The position numbers and the translations under genes are program-made. A stretch of DNA of 8,316 nucleotides from an uncultured bacterium (GTDB lineage: Bacteria > Gemmatimonadota > Gemmatimonadetes > Palauibacterales > KS3-K002), in NCBI GenBank assembly GCA_947581845.1, contig CANPVY010000094.1, forward strand, positions 1 through 8,316, in the 5' to 3' direction. Below the pieces are notes generated by a model. That model was not told the DNA's origin and searched no databases. It saw only the letters and a program-made list of their open reading frames with translations. Of the stretch, positions 1-7,714 are shown piece after piece (the stretch's first letter is position 1; every line of letters starts with the position of its first letter).

Positions 1-843
1 AGTCAGGAACTCGACTCGCACCTGCTCACCGTACAGATCACCGTCGAAGTCGAGCACATGCAGCTCAATCGAAGGCGGCGACCCCCGGAAAGTCGGCCGT
101 GGGCCCACATGCAGCAGCCCCTCTCCCAGGTGTGTCCGGAACGCCGCGCGCACCGCGTAGACCCCCTCCCGCGGCAGCAACTTGTCGCCTGCGCCCACGC
201 TCACGTTAGCCGTGGCGAATCCGAGTGTGCGGCCCCGGCCGTCGCCATGGACCACCACACCGGTCAGCGAGTACGGTCGGCCAAGCCCACGCGCGGCCCG
301 CTCCACGTCGCCGTCCTCCAGCGCCCTGCGAATCCGGCTCGACGAGATCGCGCCGTCGTTCATCAGTACTGGCCCCACCACCTCGACCTTGAAGCCATAG
401 CGCGCGCCGATCTCACGCATAGTGCCAACGTGCCCGCTGCGGTCACGGCCGAAACCGTGGTCATAGCCCACTACCAATCGCTTCAGCGCGAAACGGGCCA
501 GAAGCACGTCTCGCACGAACTCCTCGGGCAGATGAATCGACAGTGATCGCGTGAAGCTCAGAAAGACGGCGTAGTCGAGCCCAGAGAGCGTGAGTATCTC
601 CTTCTTCTCGTTAGGCGTCGTCAGCAGTCGCGGCGCGATATCAGGGCGAACGATCTTCAGCGGATGCGGATCGAAGGTGACGAGCACACTCAGCAGACCG
701 TCCTCGGCTGCCAGCTCGCAGAGCCGCCTCAGCACCGCCCAGTGGCCACGATGCACGCCGTCGAACGTGCCCACGGTAACCGCAGCACCTTTCGCTTGAG
801 GCGGCAGCCCGTGCGAGTCAGTCGTCGGAATCCTTCTGCTCAT
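1..843 (-). CDS. ribF: Bifunctional riboflavin kinase / FAD synthetase RibF (3' end outside window)
   Basis: RibF phosphorylates riboflavin to FMN and adenylylates FMN to FAD in the cytoplasm. The frame is open for 281 codons from an ATG at 841-843 to the window edge. The N-terminal FMN adenylyltransferase domain shows the nucleotidyltransferase signature GTFDGVHRGH at residues 25-34, then TFDPHP, SLSIHLPEEFV, VGYDHGFGRDRSG and the ISSSRIRRAL segment. The C-terminal riboflavin kinase domain follows with GRGRTLGFATANV, GVYAV and LDFDGDLYGE. Family members are usually about 300-330 aa, so only the last few tens of residues are missing. The gene begins 17 nt after the truB stop, without a convincing Shine-Dalgarno sequence, so translational coupling to truB is likely. 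It closes the visible operon, as ribF/ribC often does downstream of truB. The identification is secure; only the 3' end is unknown. Confidence 0.96.
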   Translation of the reverse strand, partial: MSRRIPTTDSHGLPPQAKGAAVTVGTFDGVHRGHWAVLRRLCELAAEDGLLSVLVTFDPHPLKIVRPDIAPRLLTTPNEKKEILTLSGLDYAVFLSFTRSLSIHLPEEFVRDVLLARFALKRLVVGYDHGFGRDRSGHVGTMREIGARYGFKVEVVGPVLMNDGAISSSRIRRALEDGDVERAARGLGRPYSLTGVVVHGDGRGRTLGFATANVSVGAGDKLLPREGVYAVRAAFRTHLGEGLLHVGPRPTFRGSPPSIELHVLDFDGDLYGEQVRVEFLT

Positions 844-860
844 CCGGTCATCGTCTATCG

Positions 861-1736
861 CTATTCGGCGCTGAAGACCTTCTTCGGCCAGAGCCGTCCT
901 TCTCGAACCAGCGCGACGGCCGCCAACTTGCCTTCCACGAATACGGCCACCGGATCCTCGGCATCCAGCCCACGCCACTGGACCGGCACACCATGCCGCA
1001 GTGCTTCCCCCGCCTCCGCATCCAGGTCCGCTCGCCGCAAATGGGCGACCGCGGCCTCCGGCGGCTGCAGCCGTGCGATGACGAGGTCCTCCGGCGTGTC
1101 CCGTCCCAACTCCAGCGCATCAGCCACGTCGTGCTGGCCGACCCGCAGCCTGCGCAGGCCGGTCAGATGCGCACCCACCTCCAGAGCCTCTCCCAGGTCC
1201 CGCGCCACAGCACGAACGTACGTGCCACTCGAGCACTCGATCTCCACCGTCAGGCTCGGAAGCGACATCTCACACACGTCGAGTCGCCAAATCACTACAT
1301 GCTGCGGCCGCAGCTCCGGCGCCTCTCCCGCCCGAGCCAGGGCATGAGCCCGCTGTCCGGCCACCTTCTTGGCCGAGTAGGCAGGCGGCCGCTGCTCGAT
1401 TTCGCCGAGCTGATGCTCCAGAGCTCGGCGCACCCGCTCCGCGTCCACGGCGCGCCAGTCATCGCTGCGAGTGATCACCGTCCCCGTGCGGTCGTCCGTG
1501 TCCGTCCGCTCACCCAAGCGAATCACTGCACGGTAAGTCTTAGGCAGGGCCACCAGGTACTCGGCCAGTCGGGTGGTCCATCCTACGCAGAGTAGCAACA
1601 GGCCGCTGGCGAAGGGGTCCAGAGTCCCCGCATGACCAACGCGGCGATGTCCGGTCACTCGCCGCACGATATCCACAATGTCGTGCGATGTCGGACCTTC
1701 AGGCTTGTCCACCAGCAGCAGGCCGACAGGCTTCAC
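861..1736 (-). CDS. truB: tRNA pseudouridine(55) synthase TruB
   Basis: TruB isomerises U55 in the T-loop of tRNAs to pseudouridine and also acts as a tRNA folding chaperone. The 291-aa product has all family motifs: LLVDKPEGPTSHD near the N-terminus, GHAGTLDPFASGLL with the catalytic aspartate at D40, KTYRAVIRLGERTDTDD with the conserved tyrosine Y68, RPPAYSAKKVAGQRA at about 116-130, and SSGTYVRAVARDLG at about 169-182. A short C-terminal PUA-like segment follows from about residue 238. Length is normal for the family. The start is GTG at 1734-1736, overlapping the rbfA stop by 4 nt (GTGA). A purine-rich GGTGGAG lies at 1744-1750, 7 nt upstream, which supports this start and coupling to rbfA. 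Placement between rbfA and ribF is the classical order. Confidence 0.97.
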   Translation of the reverse strand: MKPVGLLLVDKPEGPTSHDIVDIVRRVTGHRRVGHAGTLDPFASGLLLLCVGWTTRLAEYLVALPKTYRAVIRLGERTDTDDRTGTVITRSDDWRAVDAERVRRALEHQLGEIEQRPPAYSAKKVAGQRAHALARAGEAPELRPQHVVIWRLDVCEMSLPSLTVEIECSSGTYVRAVARDLGEALEVGAHLTGLRRLRVGQHDVADALELGRDTPEDLVIARLQPPEAAVAHLRRADLDAEAGEALRHGVPVQWRGLDAEDPVAVFVEGKLAAVALVREGRLWPKKVFSAE

Positions 1737-2113
1737 TCCCCGTCTCCACCCTGCGGCGGGTCCTCCGGCGCATCGACTTCCGCCAGCAGCTCCCTGATCC
1801 TGGCCGCCCTCTCCTGAGTGTGGTCGATGACGAATCGCAGCTCGGGAGTCCGACGGATCCTCAGCTCACGTCCCAGCCGCGAGCGAATGAACCCGGCAGC
1901 GCTGGCCAAGCCTCTAAGCGCCTCCGCCTTTCGCTGATCGTCGCCCGGCGCCTGCACGTAGACGGTGGCATGCTTGAGGTCCGCGCTGACCTCTACAGCG
2001 GTCAGCGTGACCATACCGATCCTGGCGTCCTTGACCTCCCGCTGCAGCAGGTGGGAAATCTCCTCTTTGAGCAGCTGGTTGAGCCTCTGCGTACGCGAAT
2101 GCTCTCTAGCCAT
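1733..2113 (-). CDS. rbfA: 30S ribosome-binding factor RbfA
   Basis: RbfA is a small KH-fold assembly factor that binds the immature 30S subunit near helix 1 of 16S rRNA and supports late maturation and cold adaptation. From the ATG at 2111-2113 the product is 126 aa. It has the typical start (SRTQRLNQLLKEEISHLL), a central VTLTAVEVSADLKHATVYVQ strand-helix unit, an interrupted helix with AGFIRSRLGRELRIRRTPELRF, and a final DHTQERAARIRELLAEV helix. The acidic Pro/Gly tail EDPPQGGDGE is short. The frame stays open upstream to a GTG at 2170, which would add 19 residues (VQSVQLPGRLARFLSANP type). I prefer the ATG because family members start just before the SRTQR-like segment. Neither start has a clear ribosome binding site. 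The stop overlaps the truB start. Confidence 0.95.
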   Translation of the reverse strand: MAREHSRTQRLNQLLKEEISHLLQREVKDARIGMVTLTAVEVSADLKHATVYVQAPGDDQRKAEALRGLASAAGFIRSRLGRELRIRRTPELRFVIDHTQERAARIRELLAEVDAPEDPPQGGDGE

Positions 2114-2196
2114 GGGATTCGCCGAAAGGAACCGAGCCAGGCGGCCAGGCAGCTGGACTGACTGAACCACGGCGCCCGGGGATGTCAGCGGCTGCC

Positions 2197-2478
2197 TCAG
2201 TAGAAATAGGTCACGCTGTCGATGATCCGCACCCGTCTCTCAGACGCGACAAGCGCGTCGATCCGGCTCAGCATTTGCTCTGCACGCCGTCGGTCAGAGG
2301 ATACAACCGCCGCACACAGCTCGGCCCTCTGCCAGCTGTCCTGGTGATCGGTCTCCGCCACTGAGACGTTGTGCCGTCCGCGCAGCCGATCTTTCAAGCT
2401 GCGCAGGATGGCCCGCTTTTGCTTGAGGGAGCTGCAACCTTCGAGGTGCAACTCCCATGCGATCACGCTCACGATCAC
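2197..2478 (-). CDS. ylxP: DUF503 family protein, YlxP-like
   Basis: This 93-aa protein belongs to the DUF503/YlxP family, small proteins encoded between infB and rbfA in many Gram-positive and other bacteria. A link to translation or ribosome assembly is inferred mainly from this position, and the biochemical role is not settled. Family landmarks are the N-terminal strand ending in ELHLEG, then SLKQKRAILRSLKDRLR at about 17-33, and NVSVAETDHQDSWQRAELC at about 37-55, the most conserved part. The C-terminus RVRIIDSVTYFY is a short strand. The start is GTG at 2476-2478, chosen because homologues begin with a MIV-like strand at this point. No Shine-Dalgarno sequence is visible. The gene lies 34 bp after infB and is probably cotranscribed and coupled with it. 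Confidence 0.92.
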   Translation of the reverse strand: MIVSVIAWELHLEGCSSLKQKRAILRSLKDRLRGRHNVSVAETDHQDSWQRAELCAAVVSSDRRRAEQMLSRIDALVASERRVRIIDSVTYFY

Positions 2479-2512
2479 GGCGGCTGCAGCGCTGTGGTTG
2501 TCGATCCCGAAT

Positions 2513-5176
2513 CTAGCTGCCGGCGCGCGACTCGCTCCCGCCCGAGGCCCCAGCCTGCGCGCCTGCTGCCGTATCTAGGCTACGGGCCACCTGCTCGACT
2601 CGATACGACTCGAGCACGTCATCCACCTTGACATCGTTGAAGTTCTCTATCGCCGCGCCACACTCGTAGCCCGCCCGTACTTCCTTCACGTCGTCCTTGA
2701 AGCGTCGCAAGCTGGCAAGTTTGCCCTCATAGATCACGACATGATCCCGCAGGACGCGGATTCGGGCGTTGCGATCGATCACACCCTCGCTGACGTAGCA
2801 ACCGGCGACCGTGCCGACCTTCGGCACCCTGAACAGTTGCCTCACTTCTGCGCTGCCCAGGATGACCTCCTTCTCCTCCGGAGCCAGCATGCCCTCCAGC
2901 GCGGCTCTCACCTCGCCGGCCGCCTCATAGATGACGCGATAGGAGCGGATATCGACACCCTCACGCTCGGCCAGCTCGCGCGCCTTCCGATCCGGACGTA
3001 CATGGAAGCCGATGATAATCGCGTCGGTAGTCTGAGCCAGCAGCACGTCCGTCTCGTTGACTGCGCCCACGCCCCGGTGAATGACCTTCACCTCGACCTC
3101 GTCCGTCGAGAGCCGCTCCAGCTCATCGGAGAGTGCCTGCACGGAGCCGTCGGTGTCGCCTTTGATGATGAGTCTGAGCTGGGTCCGCTCACCAGCCTGT
3201 ACCGCTTCGAACACGTCCTCAAGGCGTGCGACCTGGCTGCGGCGCCTGATCTCCCTTTCGCGCTCGATCTGCTGTCGTCTTCCGGTGATCTCGCGAGCGC
3301 GTTCGTACTCGAGCACGATCAAGCTGTCACCGGCCTGTGGCACGCCCTCGAATCCCAGCACGCGCGCCGGCATGCCCGGGCCTACGGACTCTGCGCTCTG
3401 GCCGCGCTCGTCGAACAGCGCACGGACCCGGCCCGCATATACGCCACACAGGAAGCCGTCGCCGACCCCAAGTGTGCCCTCGGTGATCAAGATTGTGGCT
3501 ACGGGACCCATTCCCTTGTCGAGTTCGGACTCGATCACAGTCCCGCGGGCATTGACCCCAGGATCCGCTCTGAGCTCGAGCACTTCCGCCTGCAAGAGGA
3601 TCTTCTCCAGCAGGTCATCGATCCCCTGACCCGTTTTGGCCGAGATCTCGGAACTCAGGACCTCGCCGCCGAATTCCTCGATGACCACGCCTTGCTCGAG
3701 CAATTCCCGCTTGACGCGCGTCGGGTTTGCCGCTGGCAGATCAATCTTGTTGACGGCGACGATGATCGGCTTGCCGGCATTCTTAGCGTGACTGATCGCC
3801 TCTACGGTCTGTGGCATCACACCGTCGTCGGCCGCGACCACGAGAATCACGATGTCGGTGACATCAGCGCCCCGAGCACGCATCGCCGTGAATGCCGCGT
3901 GACCCGGTGTATCGAGGAAGGTGATCTTGCGCTCGCCATCGACGCCGACGAGATAGGCACCGATGTGCTGCGTGATACCGCCGGCCTCGCCGCCGATGAC
4001 GTTCGTCTTGCGGATGTAGTCGAGCAACAGCGTCTTACCGTGATCGACGTGACCCATCACGGTGACCACCGGCGGTCTCGCTTCGAGCCGTCTCGGGTCT
4101 ACTTCCTCGACTTCGGCGAAGATGTCGGCACCGTACTCATCTTCGCGAACCGCCCTGAAGCCGAGTTCGCTGGTGATGAGTTCGATCTGATCGAAATCGA
4201 GCCGCTGGTTGATGGTGACCATCAGACCGAGGTTTTTGAACGCCGACGTAATGATCTCGTTCGCCGAGACACCGACGAGGTCGGCGAGCTCCGCCACGGT
4301 GAGGAATTCCGCCACACGCACGGTCGTGCGTTCCTCCGCCAGCCGCTGGGCCTCGGCGGCCTCGCGTTCCCGCTGCTCCACGGACACCTCGCGCCGCCGG
4401 CGTCGCGCTGGTCCGGCGCTCTCCATCTTCGCCAGGGTGCGCTTGATGGCCTCCTGCACCGCCTCCTGGTCGACGCGTGCGCGCTTCTTCTTCTTGCGGC
4501 CGCGCCGACGGCGGCGCCCATCGACCGTGTAGCCCTCCGCCTGGATGCGGACCACGCCAGCAGGCGTCTTCGGCTTCGGCGGTGCCTCGCTGCGCGCCGG
4601 CAACACGGGAACCGGCGGCGGTGGTGGGGCCTCGGCCGCCGGCGCTTCTGTCGCCTCGGCGGCGACCGCCGGGAGCTCCTCCGCAGGCGGCGCCTCTTCC
4701 GGCTCGGCCTCGACGGCTGCCGGCTCCATGGGCTCGGCCGCGACCGGCTCAACCTCAGGCTGGGCGGGAGCTTCCGCCGGGGCCTCTACCTCCACGACGA
4801 CGACGGGCTCCTCACTCACCTCCGCCGGAGCCAGGACCTCCAACACCGGCTCCTCGACGGCCTCTTCCTCAGGGGCGACAACTGTCTCGGGCAACTCCTC
4901 AACTGGGGCGGCCTCAGCAGCCGGCTCAACGGGCTGCGCGGGTCTTTCTACAACACGACGACGACGCCGCCGCCGGGCCGTCGTTTCGCTCTTCCCGCCC
5001 TTGTCCGGCCGACGCTTGTCACGCTCGAGCCGCGTTCGCGCACGGGCGACCTGACCCTCTTCGAGCGAAGACATGTGACTGCGGACAGGGATGTCCATCT
5101 CGCGCAGGATATGGATCAGGCTTTCGCTCGTGATCTCAAACTCCTTCGCCAGCTCATAGACCCGCATCTTCGCCAA
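2513..5176 (-). CDS. infB: Translation initiation factor IF-2
   Basis: IF2 is the GTPase that brings fMet-tRNA to the 30S P site and promotes 50S joining. The 887-aa product begins with an IF2_N domain ([10 protein letters not shown] to about residue 50). A long Ala/Pro/Glu-rich linker (about 75-205) follows, flanked by basic runs at 68-74 and 221-234, then a second IF2_N-like domain at about 285-340. The G domain has G1 GHVDHGKT at 375-382, G2 GGITQHIG at 399-406, G3 DTPGHAAF at 422-429, G4 NKID at 476-479 and G5 SAK at 512-514. Domains II, III and the tRNA-binding C-terminal barrel complete the protein. The residue after the P-loop is Leu383, where Ser or Thr is common. The start is placed at TTG (5174-5176) because AGGAGG lies 9 nt upstream; an in-frame ATG three codons later (5165-5167) is the alternative. 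Confidence 0.98.
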   Translation of the reverse strand: MAKMRVYELAKEFEITSESLIHILREMDIPVRSHMSSLEEGQVARARTRLERDKRRPDKGGKSETTARRRRRRRVVERPAQPVEPAAEAAPVEELPETVVAPEEEAVEEPVLEVLAPAEVSEEPVVVVEVEAPAEAPAQPEVEPVAAEPMEPAAVEAEPEEAPPAEELPAVAAEATEAPAAEAPPPPPVPVLPARSEAPPKPKTPAGVVRIQAEGYTVDGRRRRRGRKKKKRARVDQEAVQEAIKRTLAKMESAGPARRRRREVSVEQREREAAEAQRLAEERTTVRVAEFLTVAELADLVGVSANEIITSAFKNLGLMVTINQRLDFDQIELITSELGFRAVREDEYGADIFAEVEEVDPRRLEARPPVVTVMGHVDHGKTLLLDYIRKTNVIGGEAGGITQHIGAYLVGVDGERKITFLDTPGHAAFTAMRARGADVTDIVILVVAADDGVMPQTVEAISHAKNAGKPIIVAVNKIDLPAANPTRVKRELLEQGVVIEEFGGEVLSSEISAKTGQGIDDLLEKILLQAEVLELRADPGVNARGTVIESELDKGMGPVATILITEGTLGVGDGFLCGVYAGRVRALFDERGQSAESVGPGMPARVLGFEGVPQAGDSLIVLEYERAREITGRRQQIEREREIRRRSQVARLEDVFEAVQAGERTQLRLIIKGDTDGSVQALSDELERLSTDEVEVKVIHRGVGAVNETDVLLAQTTDAIIIGFHVRPDRKARELAEREGVDIRSYRVIYEAAGEVRAALEGMLAPEEKEVILGSAEVRQLFRVPKVGTVAGCYVSEGVIDRNARIRVLRDHVVIYEGKLASLRRFKDDVKEVRAGYECGAAIENFNDVKVDDVLESYRVEQVARSLDTAAGAQAGASGGSESRAGS

Positions 5177-5185
5177 AGCTGCTGT

Positions 5186-5191
5186 CCTCCT
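5186..5191 (-). promoter_or_regulatory. Strong Shine-Dalgarno sequence of infB
   Basis: The minus strand reads AGGAGG here, within the 20-nt gap between the L7Ae-like gene and infB. It is 9 nt from the TTG at 5176 but 18 nt from the ATG at 5167, so it favours the unusual TTG as the initiation codon of IF2. Confidence 0.75.
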
Positions 5192-5196
5192 GTACG

Positions 5197-5535
5197 CTAG
5201 CCTTCCAACGCTCGTGCCAACTCCAAGACTCGTTGTCCCAGCGACTCATCCGTGACCGCCAACGCGACGACTCGCTCCCGGCCCACCGCTCGCCCTAACT
5301 GATCACCGTCGAGTACGACCGTGTGCGGCAGCGAACGTGAACTCAGCAGCCTCTCCAGCCTCCGCTGTACCGCTGGCGGCGCGTCGCTGGCGATCACAAT
5401 CGCCGCAGCCTCGCTACTGCGAACGGCGCGCTGCACTGCATCCACGCCAATACGCAGCTGCCCTGCCCGGCGCGCCAGCCCCAGCCCCCTCAGCAGACGG
5501 CTTACCGCCCTAGGAGGCCCGCTCCTCTGGCCCAC
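5197..5535 (-). CDS. ylxQ: L7Ae/YlxQ-family ribosomal protein (kink-turn RNA-binding fold)
   Basis: The 112-aa product matches the bacterial L7Ae/L30e/YlxQ family encoded between nusA and infB. Known members of the wider family bind kink-turn RNA; the exact role of the nusA-operon paralogue is not firmly known. The family signature is LGLARRAGQLRIGVDAVQRAV near residues 18-38, then a hydrophobic strand AAAIVIASDAPP, the helix RRLERLLSSRSLP, and an AVGRERVVALAVTD segment that mirrors the usual GK..R...ai.d motif. Two Arg-rich patches fit RNA binding. The GTG start at 5533-5535 lies inside the end of nusA (26-nt overlap). A GGAGG motif directly abuts this codon, which is too close for a normal Shine-Dalgarno, but no other suitable start precedes the conserved core. 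No YlxR (DUF448) motif is fused to it. Confidence 0.88.
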   Translation of the reverse strand: MGQRSGPPRAVSRLLRGLGLARRAGQLRIGVDAVQRAVRSSEAAAIVIASDAPPAVQRRLERLLSSRSLPHTVVLDGDQLGRAVGRERVVALAVTDESLGQRVLELARALEG

Positions 5536-7063
5536 CCTCCAGGCTCACCTCCGCATCCGCCAGGCTCGTCTCATCAACGGGCTCGACTCCCTCTCCCTGC
5601 ACGGCCTCGGCAGCCGGCGCCTCGCTCTGCTCGCTCGCCGCCAGCGCGGGCTCGCCCTCCGCTGCCTCTTCGCCCTCCGTGGTCTCTTCGCCCTCCGTGG
5701 TCTCAACAAAGGGCCCACCGGTTGCGACTGGCTTCGCGTCGGGCGGAGCCTCGGCCGAAAGCTCGGCGGGCTCCTCGACGATGGTGAGCTCCTCAATCAG
5801 TCTGGCCAACAGATCAGCATCGTCAGGAGCTACCCCGGAGATGCGGAGGAAGTCGTCGCGTTCAAGGTCGATGACGTTCAGGAACGTCTCGTAACCCGCC
5901 GCCTCGAGCGCCGCGAGAACAGCCGGCGGGATATCGAGCTCCTTCAGAGGGAAGTCCGCCGCTACCTCCTCCTCTTCCCCGAGCCCGCGGAACAGCGTGG
6001 TCTGCGCGCCGCGCTCCATCCACTCACGGCTCGAGTAGAGATCGATCTGCCAACCGATGAGCTGCGAGGCGAGGCGCACGTTCTGTCCGTTGCGGCCGAT
6101 GGCGAGCGAGAGCTGGTCCTCATCAACGATAGCGGTGATCACTTTCCGCTCAGGGTCTGGGATCACCTTCGCCACCTTCGCCGGAGCCAGCGAGCGCTTC
6201 GCGTAGATCTCTGGATCCGGATGCCAGGGCACGATATCGATGCGCTCACCGCTCATCTCGGACACGACCGCCTGAACGCGCGACCCCTTCAGGCCCACAC
6301 ATGCGCCCACGGGATCGATCGCATCGTCGTTGGACACCACTGCGATCTTCGTGCGGCCGCCCGCCTCGCGCGCGATATCGATAATCTTCACCACGCCCTG
6401 GTAGATCTCCGGCACTTCCAGTTTGAACAACGCCGCCACGAAGCCCGGGTCCGCGCGGGAAAGAATCAAGCGTGGCCCTTTCGGCGTCTCCTCCAGCTTC
6501 TTGAGCACAGCACGGATCGGCTCTCCCTGGCGGAATCGCTCTCTCGGGTTCTGTTCACGCCAGGGGATAATCGCCTCCGCCTCACGCAGCACGTTGAGCA
6601 TCACCACCAGCTTGCCGCGCTCAATGGCCTGCACCTCGCCGGACAAGAGCTCGCCGATCTTGTCGCTGAACTCCTCGCGGATGCGGTTGCGCTCGCCCTC
6701 ACGCACACGCTGAATGATCCGCTGCTTGGCTGCCAGCACGGCCGTCCGACCGAAATCATCGAAGTCTACTGGAATCTCCAGCAGATCGCCGACCTGGAAG
6801 TCCGGGTCGTCCCAACGTGCTTCCTGGACGCTCACCTCACGGGAGGGATCGATGACATCTTCCACGACCTCTTTGAGTACGACGATCTCGATCGCACCCT
6901 TCTCCTCATCGATTGTGATCTCGGCCTGTACGTTGGGGCCGTAGCGCTTCGCGAGGGCCGCGCATATGCCATCCTTGATCAAGTCATGCAGATCGTCGCG
7001 CGACAGCGACTTGTGCGCTGTCATCACGCGAAAAGCCTCTAGAACCTGGGTAGCGTTGGCCAT
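5510..7063 (-). CDS. nusA: Transcription termination/antitermination factor NusA
   Basis: NusA binds RNA polymerase and nascent RNA and modulates pausing, intrinsic termination and antitermination. The 517-aa product has the N-terminal RNAP-binding domain (1 to about 125), an S1 domain (about 135-202, from GELLSGEV to RLILSR), a KH1 domain with GLKG at 257-260, and a KH2 domain with AIGRNGQNVRLAS at 321-333. A helix-hairpin-helix-type unit spans about 373-427 (ELDIPPAVLAALEAAGYETF, then ISGVAPDDADLLARLIEEL). The last 90 residues are an acidic, Ala/Glu-rich, presumably disordered tail containing tandem TTEGEE repeats. The ATG at 7061-7063 follows a weak purine-rich AGGGAACGG. The gene lies 74 bp downstream of rimP, and its 3' end overlaps the L7Ae-like gene by 26 nt. 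Confidence 0.98.
   Translation of the reverse strand: MANATQVLEAFRVMTAHKSLSRDDLHDLIKDGICAALAKRYGPNVQAEITIDEEKGAIEIVVLKEVVEDVIDPSREVSVQEARWDDPDFQVGDLLEIPVDFDDFGRTAVLAAKQRIIQRVREGERNRIREEFSDKIGELLSGEVQAIERGKLVVMLNVLREAEAIIPWREQNPRERFRQGEPIRAVLKKLEETPKGPRLILSRADPGFVAALFKLEVPEIYQGVVKIIDIAREAGGRTKIAVVSNDDAIDPVGACVGLKGSRVQAVVSEMSGERIDIVPWHPDPEIYAKRSLAPAKVAKVIPDPERKVITAIVDEDQLSLAIGRNGQNVRLASQLIGWQIDLYSSREWMERGAQTTLFRGLGEEEEVAADFPLKELDIPPAVLAALEAAGYETFLNVIDLERDDFLRISGVAPDDADLLARLIEELTIVEEPAELSAEAPPDAKPVATGGPFVETTEGEETTEGEEAAEGEPALAASEQSEAPAAEAVQGEGVEPVDETSLADAEVSLEGGPEERAS
5648..5702 (-). repeat. 18-bp tandem repeat in the nusA C-terminal tail
   Basis: Two perfect 18-bp units lie at 5667-5684 and 5685-5702 (plus strand tcttcgccctccgtggtc). 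A degenerate third unit lies at about 5648-5666. The period is in frame and encodes TTEGEE, TTEGEE, AAEGEP in the acidic tail of NusA (residues 455-472). It looks like slippage within a disordered segment, with no effect on the conserved domains. Confidence 0.9.
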
Positions 7064-7092
7064 CCGTTCCCTGCTCCGTTCGTCTTGCTCAT

Positions 7093-7136
7093 CCCCGCTT
7101 GCCGGGGGTATTCCTCTTCTCGCTACTTGCGTAGCG
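7093..7136 (-). other. Two tandem hairpins in the rimP-nusA intergenic region
   Basis: On the transcript, CGCTAC-GCAA-GTAGCG (7136 to 7121) forms a perfect 6-bp stem closed by a GCAA tetraloop of the GNRA type. It is followed by CCCCG-GCAAG-CGGGG (7107 to 7093), a 5-bp GC-only stem. Both lie in the 74-bp gap after the rimP stop and 30 or more nt before the nusA ATG. Neither is followed by a T-run, so they are not intrinsic terminators. They may be RNA processing, stability or protein-binding elements; the function is unknown. Confidence 0.6.
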
Positions 7137-7137
7137 G

Positions 7138-7677
7138 CTACGTTTCACGTTCTCGCGACACCCCGAGACCGGACTCATTCCAGTCGAACACGAGGTTTGC
7201 CCGGGCTACCGCCGAGCGCGGGAGTTCGAGCTCGCTCCCATCCGCCATCTGCAGTCGCAGCCGCTCAGAGCTGCCCGACCCCTCAACGCCCAACAGGACC
7301 GCCTCGATCCGCCTCGCGCCTTGCGCAAGCGGCTCGAAACCCTGTAGGCGGATTCGACGGCCGATGCTATGCTCGAAGTCACGCCGCTTACGCAGTGGGC
7401 GCTCAACGCCCGGCGACGAGACCTCCAGGATGTAGCTGCTCAGGAGATCCTCTCGTGCATCCAGCGCCGCTTCGACCTCACGGCTCACCCGCGCGCAGTC
7501 GCCCACCGTGACGCCACGGCCCGGCTCCGAGTCCGGGCGATCGATGCGCAGCCGCAGGATGGGGCGTGCCCGGTGACCGGCGGTCTCCAGGTCCACCAGC
7601 TCGAAGCCCAAGCGATCCAGCACAACCTCAGTGATCCGCGTCAACTCCTCGTCCACACGGCCGGACTTCTTCGCCAT
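7138..7677 (-). CDS. rimP: Ribosome maturation factor RimP
   Basis: RimP binds the 30S subunit and assists early assembly around uS12/uS19. From the ATG at 7675-7677 the product is 179 aa, somewhat longer than the typical 150-160. The N-terminal alpha/beta domain contains LDRLGFELVDLE and then RPILRLRIDRPD. The conserved VTVGDCARVSREVEAALD helix and the family hallmark LEVSSPGVERPLRKRRDFE follow. The C-terminal SH3-like domain starts at about IGRRIRLQG and ends in ARANLVFDWNES. The frame continues upstream to a TTG at 7716, but that codon sits in the T-run of the terminator without a ribosome binding site, so the ATG, which matches family starts, is preferred. A GGGAG lies about 15 nt upstream of it, which is weak spacing. 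The gene heads the operon and is followed by nusA, the standard pairing. Confidence 0.95.
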   Translation of the reverse strand: MAKKSGRVDEELTRITEVVLDRLGFELVDLETAGHRARPILRLRIDRPDSEPGRGVTVGDCARVSREVEAALDAREDLLSSYILEVSSPGVERPLRKRRDFEHSIGRRIRLQGFEPLAQGARRIEAVLLGVEGSGSSERLRLQMADGSELELPRSAVARANLVFDWNESGLGVSRERET

Positions 7678-7714
7678 CTTGCGGCTCGCACGCTCCCGTT
7701 CGGCGGAGTTCGGC

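Noticed and set aside
58..546. Plus-strand frame of 162 codons at the left edge
   Set aside because: It is antisense to ribF, whose motifs (GRTLGFATAN, DGDLYGE) are clear on the minus strand.
664..1347. 227-codon plus-strand frame spanning the truB-ribF junction
   Set aside because: It is Ser/Arg/Thr-rich shadow translation crossing two well-supported minus-strand genes, with no domain.
2136..2151. Short direct repeat gccaggcg/gccaggca upstream of rbfA
   Set aside because: Two 8-bp near-identical units in GC-rich sequence are likely by chance, and there is no accompanying structure.
2741..5200. 819-codon plus-strand open frame opposite infB
   Set aside because: It is almost fully antisense to a certain IF2 gene, its translation is compositionally odd (His/Arg/Leu-rich) and shows no known domain. 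Long antisense frames are expected opposite GC-rich genes.
5321..7042. 573-codon plus-strand open frame opposite nusA and the L7Ae-like gene
   Set aside because: Same shadow effect: no recognisable motif, no promoter or ribosome binding site, and all conserved NusA domains lie on the other strand.
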